From the IMG/VR virus record IMGVR_UViG_3300011113_000257, positions 1 through 64,000 of that record: DNA of 64,000 bases, one strand, 5' to 3'. Within the stretch, counting starts at the first letter, position 1. The number at the start of each line of letters is the position of its first letter. This document shows, one piece after another, positions 17,201-29,800 of the stretch. The position numbers and the translations under genes are program-made. The DNA comes from a virus. The notes beneath the pieces are model-generated. The model was not told where the DNA came from and did not search any database. It was given only the letters and a program-made list of their open reading frames with translations.

Positions 17201-19473
17201 TTATGACGCAAGGCGCAATAGCCCTTAGCACGAGGACCCATGTACTTGGATAGTTGACGAACGCAACGAGTCCAGTCTCCACCAGTTCCCCAGCGAATCT
17301 TGGCTCCACCCTTACCAACAGTCCAATAGCGACGAAGTGTTTCGGCATTTCCGCGATTGCGGTCCGCGCCACCTGCAGCAATGATTGCTAGAAGGTCACC
17401 AGTTGGTCCCCAAAGAACTGACAGTTGAGAGTTAATCTCTTCTTGTCTTTTCAATTCTTCTTCTTTTTCTATGCCACTTTTTTCCATCTGAACCATGACA
17501 TCGGAAAGAGTTTCATCATCTAGGACAACTACAGGAGGTGGTGTAGGAGAGTTAAGGTCAGTCAAAATTGCTTCGTCTTTAACCCATTTACCGTCTTGAC
17601 GCTTGAAAAGGGTAGGAGTTGTTGACTTGTTGTCGGCAGGAATAAGAGCAACCAAATTCATTACAGCCTGTGGGTCATCTTGAGCCACGATAGCCATGTA
17701 AATTGCTGGGACATCTGAATTTTCAGGGGTCAAAGCAGTTAAATCTGCAGATGCAGTAATGCTTTCGTACACCGAAGTGTAGTTTTTAGTTGTTGTGACA
17801 ACTCCGTCTTTCATAGAGACATTTTTATTCCACTTACCTGAGCCCTTGCCTGAGCCCTTGCCTTTAGAAGGACCTTTATAGCCCACAGATTTGGCACTTC
17901 TTTTTGCTTCAACATCATCAGTTCTTACCGGGTTGTACCAAGAACGATTAGGGTAAGTTTTCTTTGAGCCCTTGCCGTATACAGTGTCTAGCCAACGACG
18001 TAAGTACGGGTCGTTATAGGCATTTGGAGCCAATACATCATCAGCCTGAGTATTGACGCTAATTCTAGGAATTTCTTGCCTGTTTGCTTCGTAGTATGCG
18101 CGTTGGTCTGAAACCCACGAGCCCCAGTCGTTAAGCATTGTTTGCATACTGTCTACAGTTAAAGGTGGAAGACGGTTAGGTAGTCCAGCAAGTTTAGGAT
18201 TTGCTGACTGACGAGGTTCGCCAAGAATTCCTGAAACATCTAGCGGTTGACCAAAGCGAGGTGGCGGAACTGCTGCAGGTGTTTCTTCTGCTGGTTTAGT
18301 ATCGCTAATAGCAACGTCAGCAGTGTTTCCGTTGTCAAACTCAACGGTAGCCATTTTGCCTTTTACTGCTTTAATGGTTCCAGTTGCTTGCGGGTTGTTG
18401 GCAACAGTTACTTTTCCGCCCATTTTTGCAAACTTGCCAGAAGCGTCGCGTACTTGGCTTTCTACGTTTTCTGCACGCTCTTCGGGGGTGTAGTTACCGT
18501 CGGTGGCAGATGCTTCAGCAAATGTAAGAGAATCTATGTAACCCCAGTCAATATCTGCAGATGCTGCTAGTACCATTTCAGTTTCGGTAACATCAATGTT
18601 TTGGATGCTAGTAGCCAAAAATGGACTGGAATCTAAAAGAGCAGAGGCAACAAGAGCAGCCTCTGGGTCTACAGGGAAGTGATAGAAAAACTTGCCGTCT
18701 ATGTCAAAATCTAAAGCAGAATCTATGTCTTGGAAAGATTTGCAGGATTCTCCTAAATTAAACCAAGAACCGTTATCCCAAACTTCAACAGAGTTGTCTT
18801 GGTGAATTGCGTATAGACGGTCAATTCCAGCACCATCACCTTGAACTCTAATAGCAAAATCTACATTAGTAGAACTTGAAAAATATGAAACATCAATGTT
18901 GTCTACTTTTTTGTATATTGATGCAGTTACAGTTTTTTTGTTCTCACGCTCTACGATTGCTGAAGCCCAACGCTGAGCAGAGTCGCCACCCCAGAGAGCC
19001 CAAGCGATACGACCATTAGACGGGTAGCCATCTTGTCCTGGTTTGTATCCTTTAGCCTTTTTATCTACTTCATGGCGCGGAAAATATTTTGCAATGTGAC
19101 GCACTTTACGAATACCAATTTGTCCGCCTTTTGCAAGGGTGCGAGCAGTGTTTAATCCAACAGGAGTTCCACCGCGTCCTTCTTCCTTGCGCCACTCAAG
19201 AGCACGCTTGGCTTCAGCCTGAACAGCCTTTGGAATGGTATACATGCGGTCGCTGTCTGCAAAAACTTTAATATCTAAATCAACTTCATATCCTGTAGCA
19301 AGTTCGTATGAAGTGGTTAGAGGTTCTTCTCCATGCTCATTCCAAGAGACTGAAGCAAGCACTGAAGCAATGTTGTCTACGGAGATGACTTCGTTAGTGT
19401 CCTCGTTCACAATGAGAGATACATTGTCGGATGTTAGGAGAACATCACTACCGTTGCGACCGACAAATTGCAT
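14266..19473 (-). CDS. Capsid maturation protease polyprotein with Dps-like domain
   Basis: 1735 residues. About 100-175: a conserved head-protein segment (GQIGIRKVRHIAKYF). About 640-790: a Trp/Arg-rich segment common in actinophage protease proteins (RYWTVGKGGAKIRWGTGGDW). About 829-970: a prohead-protease core, with GHDGSVVVGRI supplying the likely His, FIRGVSADL the likely Ser, and MGVTLVPKPAF. About 1235-1250: a Cys cluster (CGCCPAC, CRGECCPKC). About 1267-1405: a Dps/ferritin-like helical domain with H1288, H1300, D1315 and E1319 at the spacing of the Dps ferroxidase ligands. About 1453-1510: a DUF6582-like basic segment. It probably cleaves capsid and itself; the Dps role is unknown. 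Confidence 0.8.
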   Translation of the reverse strand: MQFVGRNGSDVLLTSDNVSLIVNEDTNEVISVDNIASVLASVSWNEHGEEPLTTSYELATGYEVDLDIKVFADSDRMYTIPKAVQAEAKRALEWRKEEGRGGTPVGLNTARTLAKGGQIGIRKVRHIAKYFPRHEVDKKAKGYKPGQDGYPSNGRIAWALWGGDSAQRWASAIVERENKKTVTASIYKKVDNIDVSYFSSSTNVDFAIRVQGDGAGIDRLYAIHQDNSVEVWDNGSWFNLGESCKSFQDIDSALDFDIDGKFFYHFPVDPEAALVASALLDSSPFLATSIQNIDVTETEMVLAASADIDWGYIDSLTFAEASATDGNYTPEERAENVESQVRDASGKFAKMGGKVTVANNPQATGTIKAVKGKMATVEFDNGNTADVAISDTKPAEETPAAVPPPRFGQPLDVSGILGEPRQSANPKLAGLPNRLPPLTVDSMQTMLNDWGSWVSDQRAYYEANRQEIPRISVNTQADDVLAPNAYNDPYLRRWLDTVYGKGSKKTYPNRSWYNPVRTDDVEAKRSAKSVGYKGPSKGKGSGKGSGKWNKNVSMKDGVVTTTKNYTSVYESITASADLTALTPENSDVPAIYMAIVAQDDPQAVMNLVALIPADNKSTTPTLFKRQDGKWVKDEAILTDLNSPTPPPVVVLDDETLSDVMVQMEKSGIEKEEELKRQEEINSQLSVLWGPTGDLLAIIAAGGADRNRGNAETLRRYWTVGKGGAKIRWGTGGDWTRCVRQLSKYMGPRAKGYCALRHKEMTGMWTGDKAHRQMYGRKGAFNTYSDDYIRSSAEIISNAELSAQAEELKNRVLIASGGFQAPATSGSEFFIPVVLPEGAESGDGRSFSVGAVSMRELPLPLMWQIKTAQGHDGSVVVGRIDKMERTADGIGNAYGIFDSGEYGREAERLVRGGFIRGVSADLDRFEATEEEASSDEDKKVGTGKIKITKGRIMGVTLVPKPAFQECRILLTDEIVDVQEEPVSSIGMQVKKPVSNESALVACAAVVASIPVTPPKSWFENPKLEGPTPLTVTDDGRVFGHIAAWHVDHIGLSFGTKPPRSKSGYSYFHTGVCRTEEGDDIPVGQLTLAGGHAPLEASAKSAAKHYDDTASAFADVHAGEDSFGIWVAGSLRPEITAHQVRAIRASAPSGDWRPIQGALELVAVCQVNVPGFPIARARVASGEVMALVAAGANYLARLKDDPDLLNQYAEIAKSRFASLKQEFTNESGITAGGGCGCCPACTSMCRGECCPKCTYPLGHGGDSIEPLYMNAIHSLMADVINLYFRAHGYHWNVVGSDFSQYHELFQEIYEDVYSSIDPLGENIRKLGGFPKVGVADYAHMSSLSGSELSSGSPRALAADLLLANEVIIDELKTMFQMLEAANEQGVADFIAGRIDMHQKWQWQLSSSLSEVEILVTENEPVEVNFETVFSALEEQGLVAAGPSEAVREKLAKTGEALPNGSYPIRNVSDLRKAVRAYGRSKPSDRAKVRRHITKRAKALGKPELVPDEWKNLSASRMELSISLADMRSKISTTSLTAAADIMEADATKEATGGVDPKAPASKEASRSEGKYTAKTQPRDAQGKFRLVLARLKRDSGVASLDALARRIGEVENLDNVGDYSRAAQGARDVIDTVNRIDTGALDSTALTNVRTGATALAEAISNLPLPFQNQSVKLRFSDVPPALAKLMEDMIEKVENKIGAEDAAEATAELKSFMAGGDVYSQGEISSKMNKLLRLLT

Positions 19474-19554
19474 GTTTTCGTCTCCAGATTCTAGACAGAT
19501 ACACTAATAATAACAAAAGAACAGAAAGGTTATTTTGTTAAATTACTTAAATTA

Positions 19555-20256
19555 CTACTTTTCTTCAGTTACTGGTCCACCAGCAACCCAAGCATCGCAT
19601 GTTCTACCAGCAGCGCATTTGAAGTCAAAAGCCTCGCAGTATCCAAGGTCTCCAGCGTCAATAGCGCCCCAAGCATCATTTCCTTGCTCGTTGCCTAAAC
19701 CAGACTCAATGCAATCAAGCATTCTAGGTGTCTTGATAAACACTGCGCAGTTTCCGCAACGTGAGGATTTTGCCTCTTCAATATCAGTAGACCAACGGTC
19801 AGCCTTTTTCTGCCAAAAATCTTTATTTGGACGAGCAGGATTTAGAGGACCGTATCCAGCAAATGTAATAGCGTGTTGGCGGTTCTCAAGATTGACCATT
19901 ATGTCTTGGGTGGCAGGAGGACAAACACCACTAGCAGCAGTTATTGATGCAGGAGTTTGAGGCTTAATATCAAACATAGGGTCAATTCCAAACTTGGAAT
20001 TAATTTCTTCGTAAGTAGGGTATTCGCGGTAAACCATATGAGCATCAAAGTCTGGGATAAACTCTGGTTTAACGAATGACAACATAGCGCCAGAACCAAC
20101 AGGATTTGTTTGGTCTGTTGTAGGAAGCCACTCTCCGTTTACGCGGGAAAAAGAGCCTTCTGAGGAGTTATAAATAAGACCTGTTAGTTTTCCTTCTAGA
20201 CCGAAGGTAGCCATCAAATCTGACGGTTTTTCAGGTGCTTCTGGGGTAAATGCCAT
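19555..20256 (-). CDS. Cys-rich head-associated protein
   Basis: 233 residues. The C-terminal third has ordered cysteines (CGNCAVF, a single C in MLDCIESG, LGYCEAF, then KCAAGRTCDAWV), a pattern like iron-sulfur or zinc sites of high-potential type and seen in structural proteins of marine tailed phages. It lies between the giant protein genes and starts at the stop of the 20256-20870 gene (1-nt overlap). A virion or assembly role is inferred from position; whether a metal cluster forms is not known. Confidence 0.5.
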   Translation of the reverse strand: MAFTPEAPEKPSDLMATFGLEGKLTGLIYNSSEGSFSRVNGEWLPTTDQTNPVGSGAMLSFVKPEFIPDFDAHMVYREYPTYEEINSKFGIDPMFDIKPQTPASITAASGVCPPATQDIMVNLENRQHAITFAGYGPLNPARPNKDFWQKKADRWSTDIEEAKSSRCGNCAVFIKTPRMLDCIESGLGNEQGNDAWGAIDAGDLGYCEAFDFKCAAGRTCDAWVAGGPVTEEK

Positions 20257-20870
20257 TAGTCTTCTTCCTCTGTCTCTGGTTCTTGGTATTTATACTTTAA
20301 ACTATGCCTATTAAGAACTAAACCTTTAGAGAAGTCTAGTCCTTCTGTCTGACCAGCAAGCCAAGGCTCTAGCCAAGGATTTAAGTCACGGGTCCCAGCA
20401 GCATCAATCATAGAAAGAATCCACGCTTTTTCTGCGTCTTCCGAGATAGAGTCGGTTTCTCCATAAGCAAATGCTTCGAATTCTGGGTCCTCAAGAAGTG
20501 TATCAGCAGCAATATTCATTTTTTGCTCTGAAGGCTTTAGACCACTCTGCTGAGAAAAATCGGTTTTTAGTTCTTTTAATTCTTGATTTATTGCTTCTTT
20601 TACTGATTTAAAAGGTTTTTCAGGAGTAAATTCTTTTGCTATATAAGAATTTAAGTTAAATAAAGCAATGTCCAACCAACCAACTACAGTTTTTGGCGTT
20701 ATACCACCTCGAACCTCAATAATTTTATTTGTTCGCTGGGTTCCATCAAAAGGTTCTCGACCTTCAGGAAAGACATACCGAACAGAAGAATCCGAAGCAA
20801 CAATAGAAAACTTATGACCGCCATTTCCATAAATGGAGTCGTAGAGCCTTACTACTTTAATTTCAGCCAT
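20256..20870 (-). CDS. Unknown structural-region protein
   Basis: 204 residues, acidic, with no recognised domain. The N-terminus is beta-rich with VRYVFPEG and the middle is a helical Lys/Glu stretch. The ATG at 20870 closely follows the end of the giant gene and the stop overlaps the next start, so the three are translated together. A virion assembly function is inferred only from the operon. Confidence 0.5.
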   Translation of the reverse strand: MAEIKVVRLYDSIYGNGGHKFSIVASDSSVRYVFPEGREPFDGTQRTNKIIEVRGGITPKTVVGWLDIALFNLNSYIAKEFTPEKPFKSVKEAINQELKELKTDFSQQSGLKPSEQKMNIAADTLLEDPEFEAFAYGETDSISEDAEKAWILSMIDAAGTRDLNPWLEPWLAGQTEGLDFSKGLVLNRHSLKYKYQEPETEEED

Positions 20871-20884
20871 GCTTTACTCTAGTC

Positions 20885-23800
20885 CTATCCGTAAATTTCT
20901 GTCCAAGTGTCAGGACTATAATTTCTTATTTCGCCCATTCTGTCCACAAACATATTTAAAATTTCTTGCGGTATGTGAGGACCATATTCTGCTCTAAGCC
21001 TGTCAAAAGCATCATCTATAATCTTGTCGATTAACGCCTTTAGTGTTACAGGACCAAACCTATCATAAAATTGCTTACCAAGTTCATTGCTTTGGGCAAA
21101 ACTTCTTGATAAGTAATCGTATGGACTTTGATATCCTACGCTAGTCTGCTCTAGTGCTGTCTGAACTGCTACGGATGCAGCGTTATCAAACGGAATCGGA
21201 ATGTATGATTCAGATTCATTTTGATGAGATGAACTGTTAGGGACATCATTTCCTCTGACCATTATAACATTCTGAGGATTTCTGTCTTCGTTTTGAATTA
21301 CTGCATCAAGAATTAGCATTCCTAAAGAGTTATTCACGCTTACTCGGCTTGAGACATCAGTTTCATCGATATCAAACAACCTAGACTCACTCATTTTAAC
21401 TAAGTATGCGGTGTCTAGTTCAGGACTATCGTTTGGAGCAACAACAAGTTCCTGAGTTCTAAGTGCAGGGATGCTTAAGTTAGTTCCAAGTTCACTAGTG
21501 ATAATCAAATTTCTGTCATCACTGCTGTGCTTTTCTATAACTGGTAGACCTATAATTCCAAGAGCACGTCCAAGTGCATTAGATGATGTCTCAGCCAAGG
21601 CAGCAGTGTTAGTCGAGGCATCTTTAACATAAAATACTTCTCCAGTTATGTTACTTTCTACTTTCCAACTATTACTTGCTCCAGAGTAAGGACCAGATAT
21701 TGAAGGTCCTGTAGTAGGTGATACGGAAGACTGTCTAACAAGTTTTGTAATTGTTAGAGGAAGGATTTCTCCTGTGTCTGGATTCATAACTTCTTGAGCC
21801 ACGCCCTCAGGCATTAAAGGATTAAAAATGCTTGACGGCAAGGTCAACACGGACTCACCTTGGGAACTAAAACTTTCTCTGTTAGGTTCTAGGGCTAGTC
21901 TATCTTTTTGTAGTGCGCTTAAAATATTGACTAAATCAGAAATAATTCCAGCATCTACAGCCCTTCCAGAAGGCGTGTCTTCATTTGTTAGTGAAAGATT
22001 TTCTTGGTTTGCAAGAGTAGTAGCGATATATTTACCAAGAGCAGCCTTAGCAGGTGGAGATAGTAACGAAACAGAACGACTTCCGTCATAGCCTACAAGT
22101 AGCGTTAACTCGTCTGCATATGGTGCGATAATTTCTCCATCACCTTGATATGTTTCTCTATTAGTGAAGTGTCTTTTTATGTTTTCGTTATTCTCGAAGG
22201 AAGTTTCTCCTGTAGAAGACAAGACATCTACAGCATCTTTCATTGCATCGTAGGCGTGGTTTTGTTTTCTTTCAGTAGCGTTAGGGTCTAGAACTTTTTT
22301 GCCATTCCATTGATTAGCAATCATGTAAGACTTACCGAACCACTTAAGTTGAGTCTTTCTTGCGTTAGGGTCCCAGCCAACCATTGCTAATTCGCGAGGG
22401 GTAGGGAAAGACGGATGTACATCCATAACTGCTGCTTGACGTAGTTCTTCCCAAGAAGAAACGCCATAGGCATCGAAGGCTTGCTGAACGTAAGCCTCCA
22501 TGTCAGCACGAGACCTAGCCTTGTCAGCAGAACCAGAGACATAGCGACTGCCATCTCTTTGGATTTCATCATACATTTTTTTAAGTCTGTCATACCCAAC
22601 AGAAGCACTTGCCCAGTTGAAGCCAGTAATAGCCCAGACATAAGCACCTGTCGCATCGCCACCACCCGCAGCGGTAACTGTAATGAATTTTGCTCCGTTT
22701 GCTATGTAGTAATTTTCAGCAAATTGATTGAATAGAGAGGAGAAACCTGAAGGTGTTGCTCCTTCAATAAACATGCTTGCATTGTAGACATTATCAAGTT
22801 TTCCATCTACAAAGTTAAAAGTTCTACGAGCATTGTATGTTTTTCCTGTAGTAGTGTCTTTTATTGTTACAAAAGCATATATACTACTAGCACCTGTTTC
22901 TCTCACTCTTCCGTCAGCAGTCACTGACTGAACTTTTAGTGCTGGACCAAACATATTTCCAGCGCCTAGTATGAGTTTGAAGGCTTCGTTTAACTCTCTT
23001 TCAGTTCCTTCCCTACTAATTCTAGCAACCTCTGCTATTGAGGGACGAGATGTTCCAGCGCGAGCAATTTGAGCAGCCTTTTGCGCTTCCCAGCCTTTGT
23101 CTTGGAAGTATTGCTGGTCGACAAAATCTCCGTTAGGAGTCAATACTGGGTTGTCATCTATTCTGTCAAAATTAATATCTGACACGCCTTCCATAGAACC
23201 ATCAAACTCTAACTGCTGTACAGGAAGGATTTCTCCCATTAGACGGTTAAGGAATCTCCTAGCAAGAGGTACTCGGTTAGGTGTCAACTCAAGATTTTCA
23301 AAACTTTCTTGAATTTCTCCAGCCTTAGCCGTTGCTCGTGCCTGCTTTGCGGCAAGGGTCTCTTCATTATTCTGAGACACTAATTCGGAGACCTTATCTC
23401 TTATTGAGTCAACTAATTGGTCATAATTACTTGAAGGTGTTAATTCATAAACATCAGACTCGCCATTAGGTTTTACTACGGAAACACTTGCAGAACTTTC
23501 TCCATCAAGGCTTATAGATACGTCTACTTTGTACCCATTTACATAACCCTTTGGCTTGTGCTGGAAAGATGCCTCCCATGTATCGTTGGGACCCGCAGAG
23601 TCTTTTGTAAAACTTCTATATTCAGAAGAATTATAGTCTGGAAGACTTCTAATTAAATCTCCTAATTGTCTTCTAGAAGAACCAAATCTTGTAATTTGAT
23701 ATTGATTCACGCTATCGCTTGCTTTAGTTACAAGTTGGTCGATAGCATCATTAGTTTTAGGCTTTGATGCACCATTTATCAATCGACCATCGTCCGAAAC

Positions 23801-26800
23801 TCTATTTATGGTCCAACCACCTCTACCAAGGCTATGAGTCATAACTCCTTCGTAGCCAGTTAGAGGAATTTTTATAGAAATAGAATTGTTATCTTCTCTG
23901 ATAGACACTTCAAAAGGAGTAGCAGATATTAAATTACCTGCTCTAGTGGCAAACTCGGCTCTAATGTTTTCTAACTCTTCTGGAGTTATTTCTCGGTCTG
24001 CTCTTGGTTGTAGAGGATAAGGGTTTCTAGCAGTAGCCCTACGAACAGTTGGAGTGGTAGCAGTAGTTTGAGCAGGTTCGCTTGTTGTTTGTCTAAAAGG
24101 TCTAGCACCTTCAAGGCGAGATACTGCTTCTAGACCTGCTGCATCAAGGTCGGCAAAATACCCAACTTCATCAAGACCGCCTCTTGCAACAGAGTATCCC
24201 TGAGCATCCTCATCCCACTTAATTCTAACGGCAAGACTACCATTCCTGTCGTCAATAATAAGTAGAGTATCATTTCCTGCTAATCTACTTATTTCTGCCA
24301 TTTTTGCTCTTATGCCGTTTTCTGAATTTCCTGAAGTTAGGCTATTAAAGTTATCTACAAAGTCTGCTAACTCAGTGGCTCTTTCTTGCTCTGGGTTAGT
24401 AGGCGCAAGAGTTGGCGTAGGTTGCTCAGCGCTCTCTTCTTGAATCGGACCTGAAGTTGGTGGAGGAGGTGGAGGAATTGAACCAGCAGGAACTGCATCT
24501 ACACTACGAAGTGCATCTAAGAAATCCCGACCATGACGCGCTCTAGCGGTGTTACTAAACCAATCAACAGAACCATCAGGCTTAAATTCTCCAACATTAC
24601 GCTGTCCTACGGTATCAAAGATATAAACTAAATCTCCAACATCTGTTAAAGCAGTATTTCCTGCTCTTAGGTCTCTACCACCTTTGTCGTAGTAGCCCAT
24701 GAGGTTTTGATAAACCTCTGGAGATAACTGAGACTCGTTGTATAGCGCATCAGTAGGAGTAAGAGTTGATTCAGGTGTTGGAGTGCTAGGAGGTGTCACA
24801 GGCGGGGTTCCGCCACCGTCATTATTGTCTCCGCTAGGACCTGCTGGAGGTGTTGGAGGTGTAGGAGGTGTTCCACCCATCATACGAATCCAAGTACGAC
24901 CACGTCCATCTCGAGAATCTACATCAGGAATCACAAGAGGCAAATCGCTTTGTGCAAGTACAGGCAAACCATTTTGACGACGGTATTCGTTAATTTGGTC
25001 TAGAATTTCGCCCCACATGCGATACGCACGACGAGTTTCACCAACTTGAGCACCTTGACGCTTAGATATATACGGGTAAATCTTTACTTGGTATGTTCCG
25101 TCTTGATTTCGGTAACTTCTCTTGACGATGTATTTATTCGTCAGAGCATATTGCTCTCTACGCATAGGGTCAAGATTTGGACGTGTTTCAAGTTCCTTTG
25201 GTGGTTCGTAATCAGTACGGTTTTCCATACCTGCAGTACGACCATTTAGGAACAACATACGGGTAGCCCATAGAGCATAGGAGCCATCGCGGAACGCAAC
25301 AATTGCATAGCCTTCGCGTGGGATATCTCCATCATTTTCTACAACATGCCAGCCAACTACTGTTCCTTCGCCTCGGCTATTCCAGCCGTCATATGAATGA
25401 ACTACTCTATCGCCAACACGGGCTTGGTTTACTCCGTCAGCGTATATATTGTTTCTTGCTTGCCACTTACGGAAAATTTTGTTTCCAATGATTCTCCTGC
25501 GCATTGCAGGAGTTCCTGACATCATTGACTCATCTGTTGTGTAAGGGGATGAGTCTCCTGGAGTAACTGCACGGACATCAGTATTTGCGTCAAAGTTGTA
25601 GTCAGCCTGTATAGAGCCATCTGCAAGACCATTAATCATGTCCGCATGAAGAGCCTTTGCTTCTCCAAGTGTTGCAGCACTTGATGCCTTTGCTCGTCGG
25701 TTAGGGTTATTAGGGTCAACAGCAACCACTTCGTAGCGCTCTGGAGCGCCGTCAATACGAGGAAGTAGAATTGTTGCTACGTCATACTCTCTACCGTCTG
25801 GACCAACTACACGCTGAGGCGCAATAATAGTTCCACCTTCAAGAATGACGTTACCATCAACAGGAGTTCCCGGTTCGAACACAACTGGTTCTTCGGTACC
25901 TTCTTGGTCGTCATCATTAAGGTCGCTTAGGTCCTTGTTAAGAAGTTCTGTAGTTACATCTTCTGGACTTTCTACAACGCGCTCGCCTTGAGCACCAAAG
26001 ACGCGACCAATACTCAAATCTCCTGCTTGTTCAGGGTCACTCATATCTAGTGGAACAGTAGACTCGTCTGGATTTCTCCATACATAAGAACCTTCACCGT
26101 CTACGCTTTGGTAGATTAAGTAGGCACCGTTTTGAATTCGTGCACGCTTTGCTTCTAAGTTCTGTTGCTTTGAACGGGCTGGCTTCTTAGGAGTTTTTAC
26201 TGCTGGCTGTAGGAATTTGTTAATCTCTTCAGTAGCAGATTTTGCATCTTCTAAAGTTTCAAATCTTTGGAAGTTAGCAATGTTTACTCCCTCGCCAAGG
26301 AAGCGCTCCTGTGCTTCTTCCCAGTTGCTTAAGCCCTTGTCCTTAAAGACACCAACTTCATAACCGCCACCAAAACGCTTAGGCATTTGCATAACTGTAA
26401 TTTTGTAAGCAACGCCATCCTTGTCATAGACAATCGCTTCAGACCTCTGTGTTGGATAAGTAACATCTAGAATCTGTGAAGGCTTTTCTTCTTCAGTAGG
26501 CTTTGTGTCTTTCTCAGCGTTAAACATTTCTAGAGAAAGAGCAATAATGTCTTCATGCAATGCGCGTAGTACGCTATCTCCAATTGTCTGGGCTTCATCA
26601 ACAGAGTCAACAATGTTTTCTTGCTCGCCAACTAAGTCGCCGTTTTCATCAAATACCTTGGTAGTAGCAGTAAGTGTTCCATCTCCGTTATCTTCGACAG
26701 TTGTTTCAGCGTTAAAATCGTCGATATTGTCAGCAGTGTGCTCTAACCTTGGAGCAGGCTTCTCACTAGGTTCTACAACATCAGTTAATGTTGGGTCGCC

Positions 26801-29800
26801 CTCTTCGCCAGTGCTTAGAGAGTTGGCGCTGATTGGACGACGAACATTATCAAGACGTGTACCGCCCCAATAAGGACCACTAACAAATTCTTCGCCACTT
26901 TCAAGGTCAATACGATGGATGCTAAATCGGTTGTCTTCAACCTCTTCAACACCAACAACCTGAGACCAACGGTCACCCTTACGGGTACGCATAAAGTCTC
27001 CAACTTCAAGAGAGTTAGCGCGAACATCTTCACGGTCAATTGGGCGAGTGTTAGCGTCATTTAGTACCCACTCAGTTTTACCTAAGCGAGTTGGCTTTGA
27101 TGCTAAATCTTTAGATGCCTTTACACCAGCAACATCTTCAGCAGATTCTGGAGTGATATTTTCAGTAGTGTTTTTAGCATCACTAACTAACTGGTCAACA
27201 TCAACATCGTTACCAGCAAGAGCATTTGCTACAGCCTGAGACATATTCCATGCTTCAAGGTCGCGTAGGTAGTTAGGGTAAGTTACTGAGTCATAGAAGG
27301 CTGAATCTTCTGCGTGCTTAGCAGCGATTGCATCAACATCAAACTGACCATTAGCAAGGTTCTCTGCTTGAGCGCGGTCAAGAAGTTTTCCAAAGATTAA
27401 CGCTGCTGCTTCTGCATCAGCATCGGCACTATGCCAGTTCTCTAGTGATACTCCGTACTCTTCTGCAAGTTTACCTAAGGCAACTCCCTTGCGAGGGTTA
27501 CCAGCATCAGCATTAATTGCTCTAGCAAGAGACTGAGGGTCAATGTAGCCTGTAGGAGTGAAATCTACACCTGTGTTAGATAAAACATTTTCCAAGAATT
27601 TACGGTCAAACCTAGAGTTCTGAGCGCCAAGAATCGTATCGGCTCCGACCCAATCAGCAAATGCTTGATGAGCCTCTTCCATACTTGCTTGTTGTTGTAG
27701 GAACTCGTCGGACAGAGGATTTCCATCGCCGTCCTTTAGGTTGTCTTTTGACCAACCTTCAAGCGGTCTACCTGGATTCATGTACATATTGAATCGGTCT
27801 ACTACAACGCCATCTTTAATCTTTACAGCGCCAAGTTGAACAGGGTTTTCTGTATTAGGGTCAAGACCAGTTGTTTCGTAGTCAAAGAATGTGAAGGTCA
27901 TGCCCTTCATAGCCTCGCGAAGATTTTCCCAACTTCCAGCCTCGCGTAGCATTTCAGCAAATGCACCCTGTGCAAATGGGTCGCTTACCTCGAAAGGAGA
28001 GCGTGGCTCGCGTTCAGGAACTGGGCGAGGTGCTTCTCGGAGCGCAGGGTTGACTTCCTGAGGGTAGTCAACTTCTGGAGCATCGCTTGGGAAGTTATAA
28101 AGTGATGCAGCAGTAGCGAGGTTCTGATTGTATTGCTTAAGAAACTCTGGGTCAGTGTTGCGAACATAACGTCCGTCAATAACTTCACCTTGGTTGATTG
28201 CAGGCAATGGACCTGATTCAGGAAGTTCACTGTTACGAATAACTTCCATCTTGTATTCGCGACCGTTGCGACCTTCTTGACGAGGCTTCCACTGCTTTTC
28301 TTGGAGTTCGTGTCCTGGGTAGTAGCCCTTGACTATAAGAAGACCTTGATTGATTGCATCTGCATGGTCTGGATTGTCTGGGTTAGGGTCAGAAACGCTA
28401 ACAATAACAAAGTTACCTTTGGTCGCGTCAGCCATAACATCGCCTGGCTTAAGTTCGTTTGTGTGAACTTTTACGCGGTGGATGTCTGTGGTTGGATTAA
28501 ATTCGTAAGAGGCTACGTCGTAGCGATTAGTCCAACGCCCACGCGCTGCATTAATCATTCCGCGCCATTTAGCGTAAGCAAGTTTAAATTCTTGGCTATT
28601 GCTTCCGCCTTGGAAGTCTGCGTATCTAGGCTTATGAATTTCTGGAAGATTACCTGACATAGGCATATCTTCTGCTGGGATGCCTCTTACAAAGTTAATA
28701 GGAGTTGTGTTTTTCCATAACTTTTCTTGTACTGGGTGCCCTGGGAAGTAACCCTTAACAGAAATTTTACCGCGAGAATCTGGTTCGGTTCCAACTTCAG
28801 TAATAGTAAAGTTATCGCCAATTGTTACATCGCCAGGTTGCATATCAGTTACAGGAGCACTGAACTTTACAATGCTTGCCTTGCTAGGAAGATTGCTTTC
28901 TGTATTGAGACCCCAGATATCTTCAGGAGAGTCTGTAACTTTTGTTTCGGCATTAGGATTTTTGTATGAAGAAGGGTTAAAAGTCGTAAACTTTTGCGCA
29001 TCAGAACTTACATCTACAACTACTGTTCGGTCAATCTCGTTACCATAAGCATCAAAGCCAGTGATATATCCAGTGATAGATGAGGTGGTTACACCGTTTT
29101 CATCAGTATCCTCAATAATTTCCTCATCACGAGGAGTGAACCCCATATACCAAGAGTGAGAGCCATTAGGTACGTCTACATCAAATTGACTTGGGTCAAT
29201 GTAGTCGCCAAACTCAAGTTCGTTGAGTGGTAGATTTGATTGCTTTACTGATAGAGGAGTACCAGCAGGACTTACTGGTCCTGTTGCTTCTTCTTCAGCG
29301 CTTGTCCCAGACCCCTCGCGTATTCCCTCAGTTCCTCTTCCGTCATCTGGTTGAGTTTCTTCGGTGCCTTCACTAGGCTGACTTTCTGTGGCTTCTTCTC
29401 GGTCACCAGTTCCTCCTGTATTAACTACTTCGTTACTACCAATATCATAGATTGCTTGCTGATTTCTGTCAATTCCAGCCTGAATACCTGCTTCTCTGTC
29501 ACTGAAAACCTCAGAAACATCAAGCACCATCTCGTTATTTTCTTCATCGTGCCAGAAACCTAAGTACATATTGTCTTCAGAAAGTGCGTCCTTGTTTTCA
29601 GCAAGGTAGTCGTAAATGTACTTTTCTGGGTCAGACATAAACTCGTCGAAGTTAATTTCTTTATTGAATCCCTGACGGGCTACAACAAAGCCTTCTGTCG
29701 GCTCCGAGCCGTCAAGCGTGTCAATCGTTAGACCTCCGCCAGGCTGGATTCCACGAGCGCGTTCAGCAATAACTTCTGTAACGGAAGGCTCTTCTGCGAT

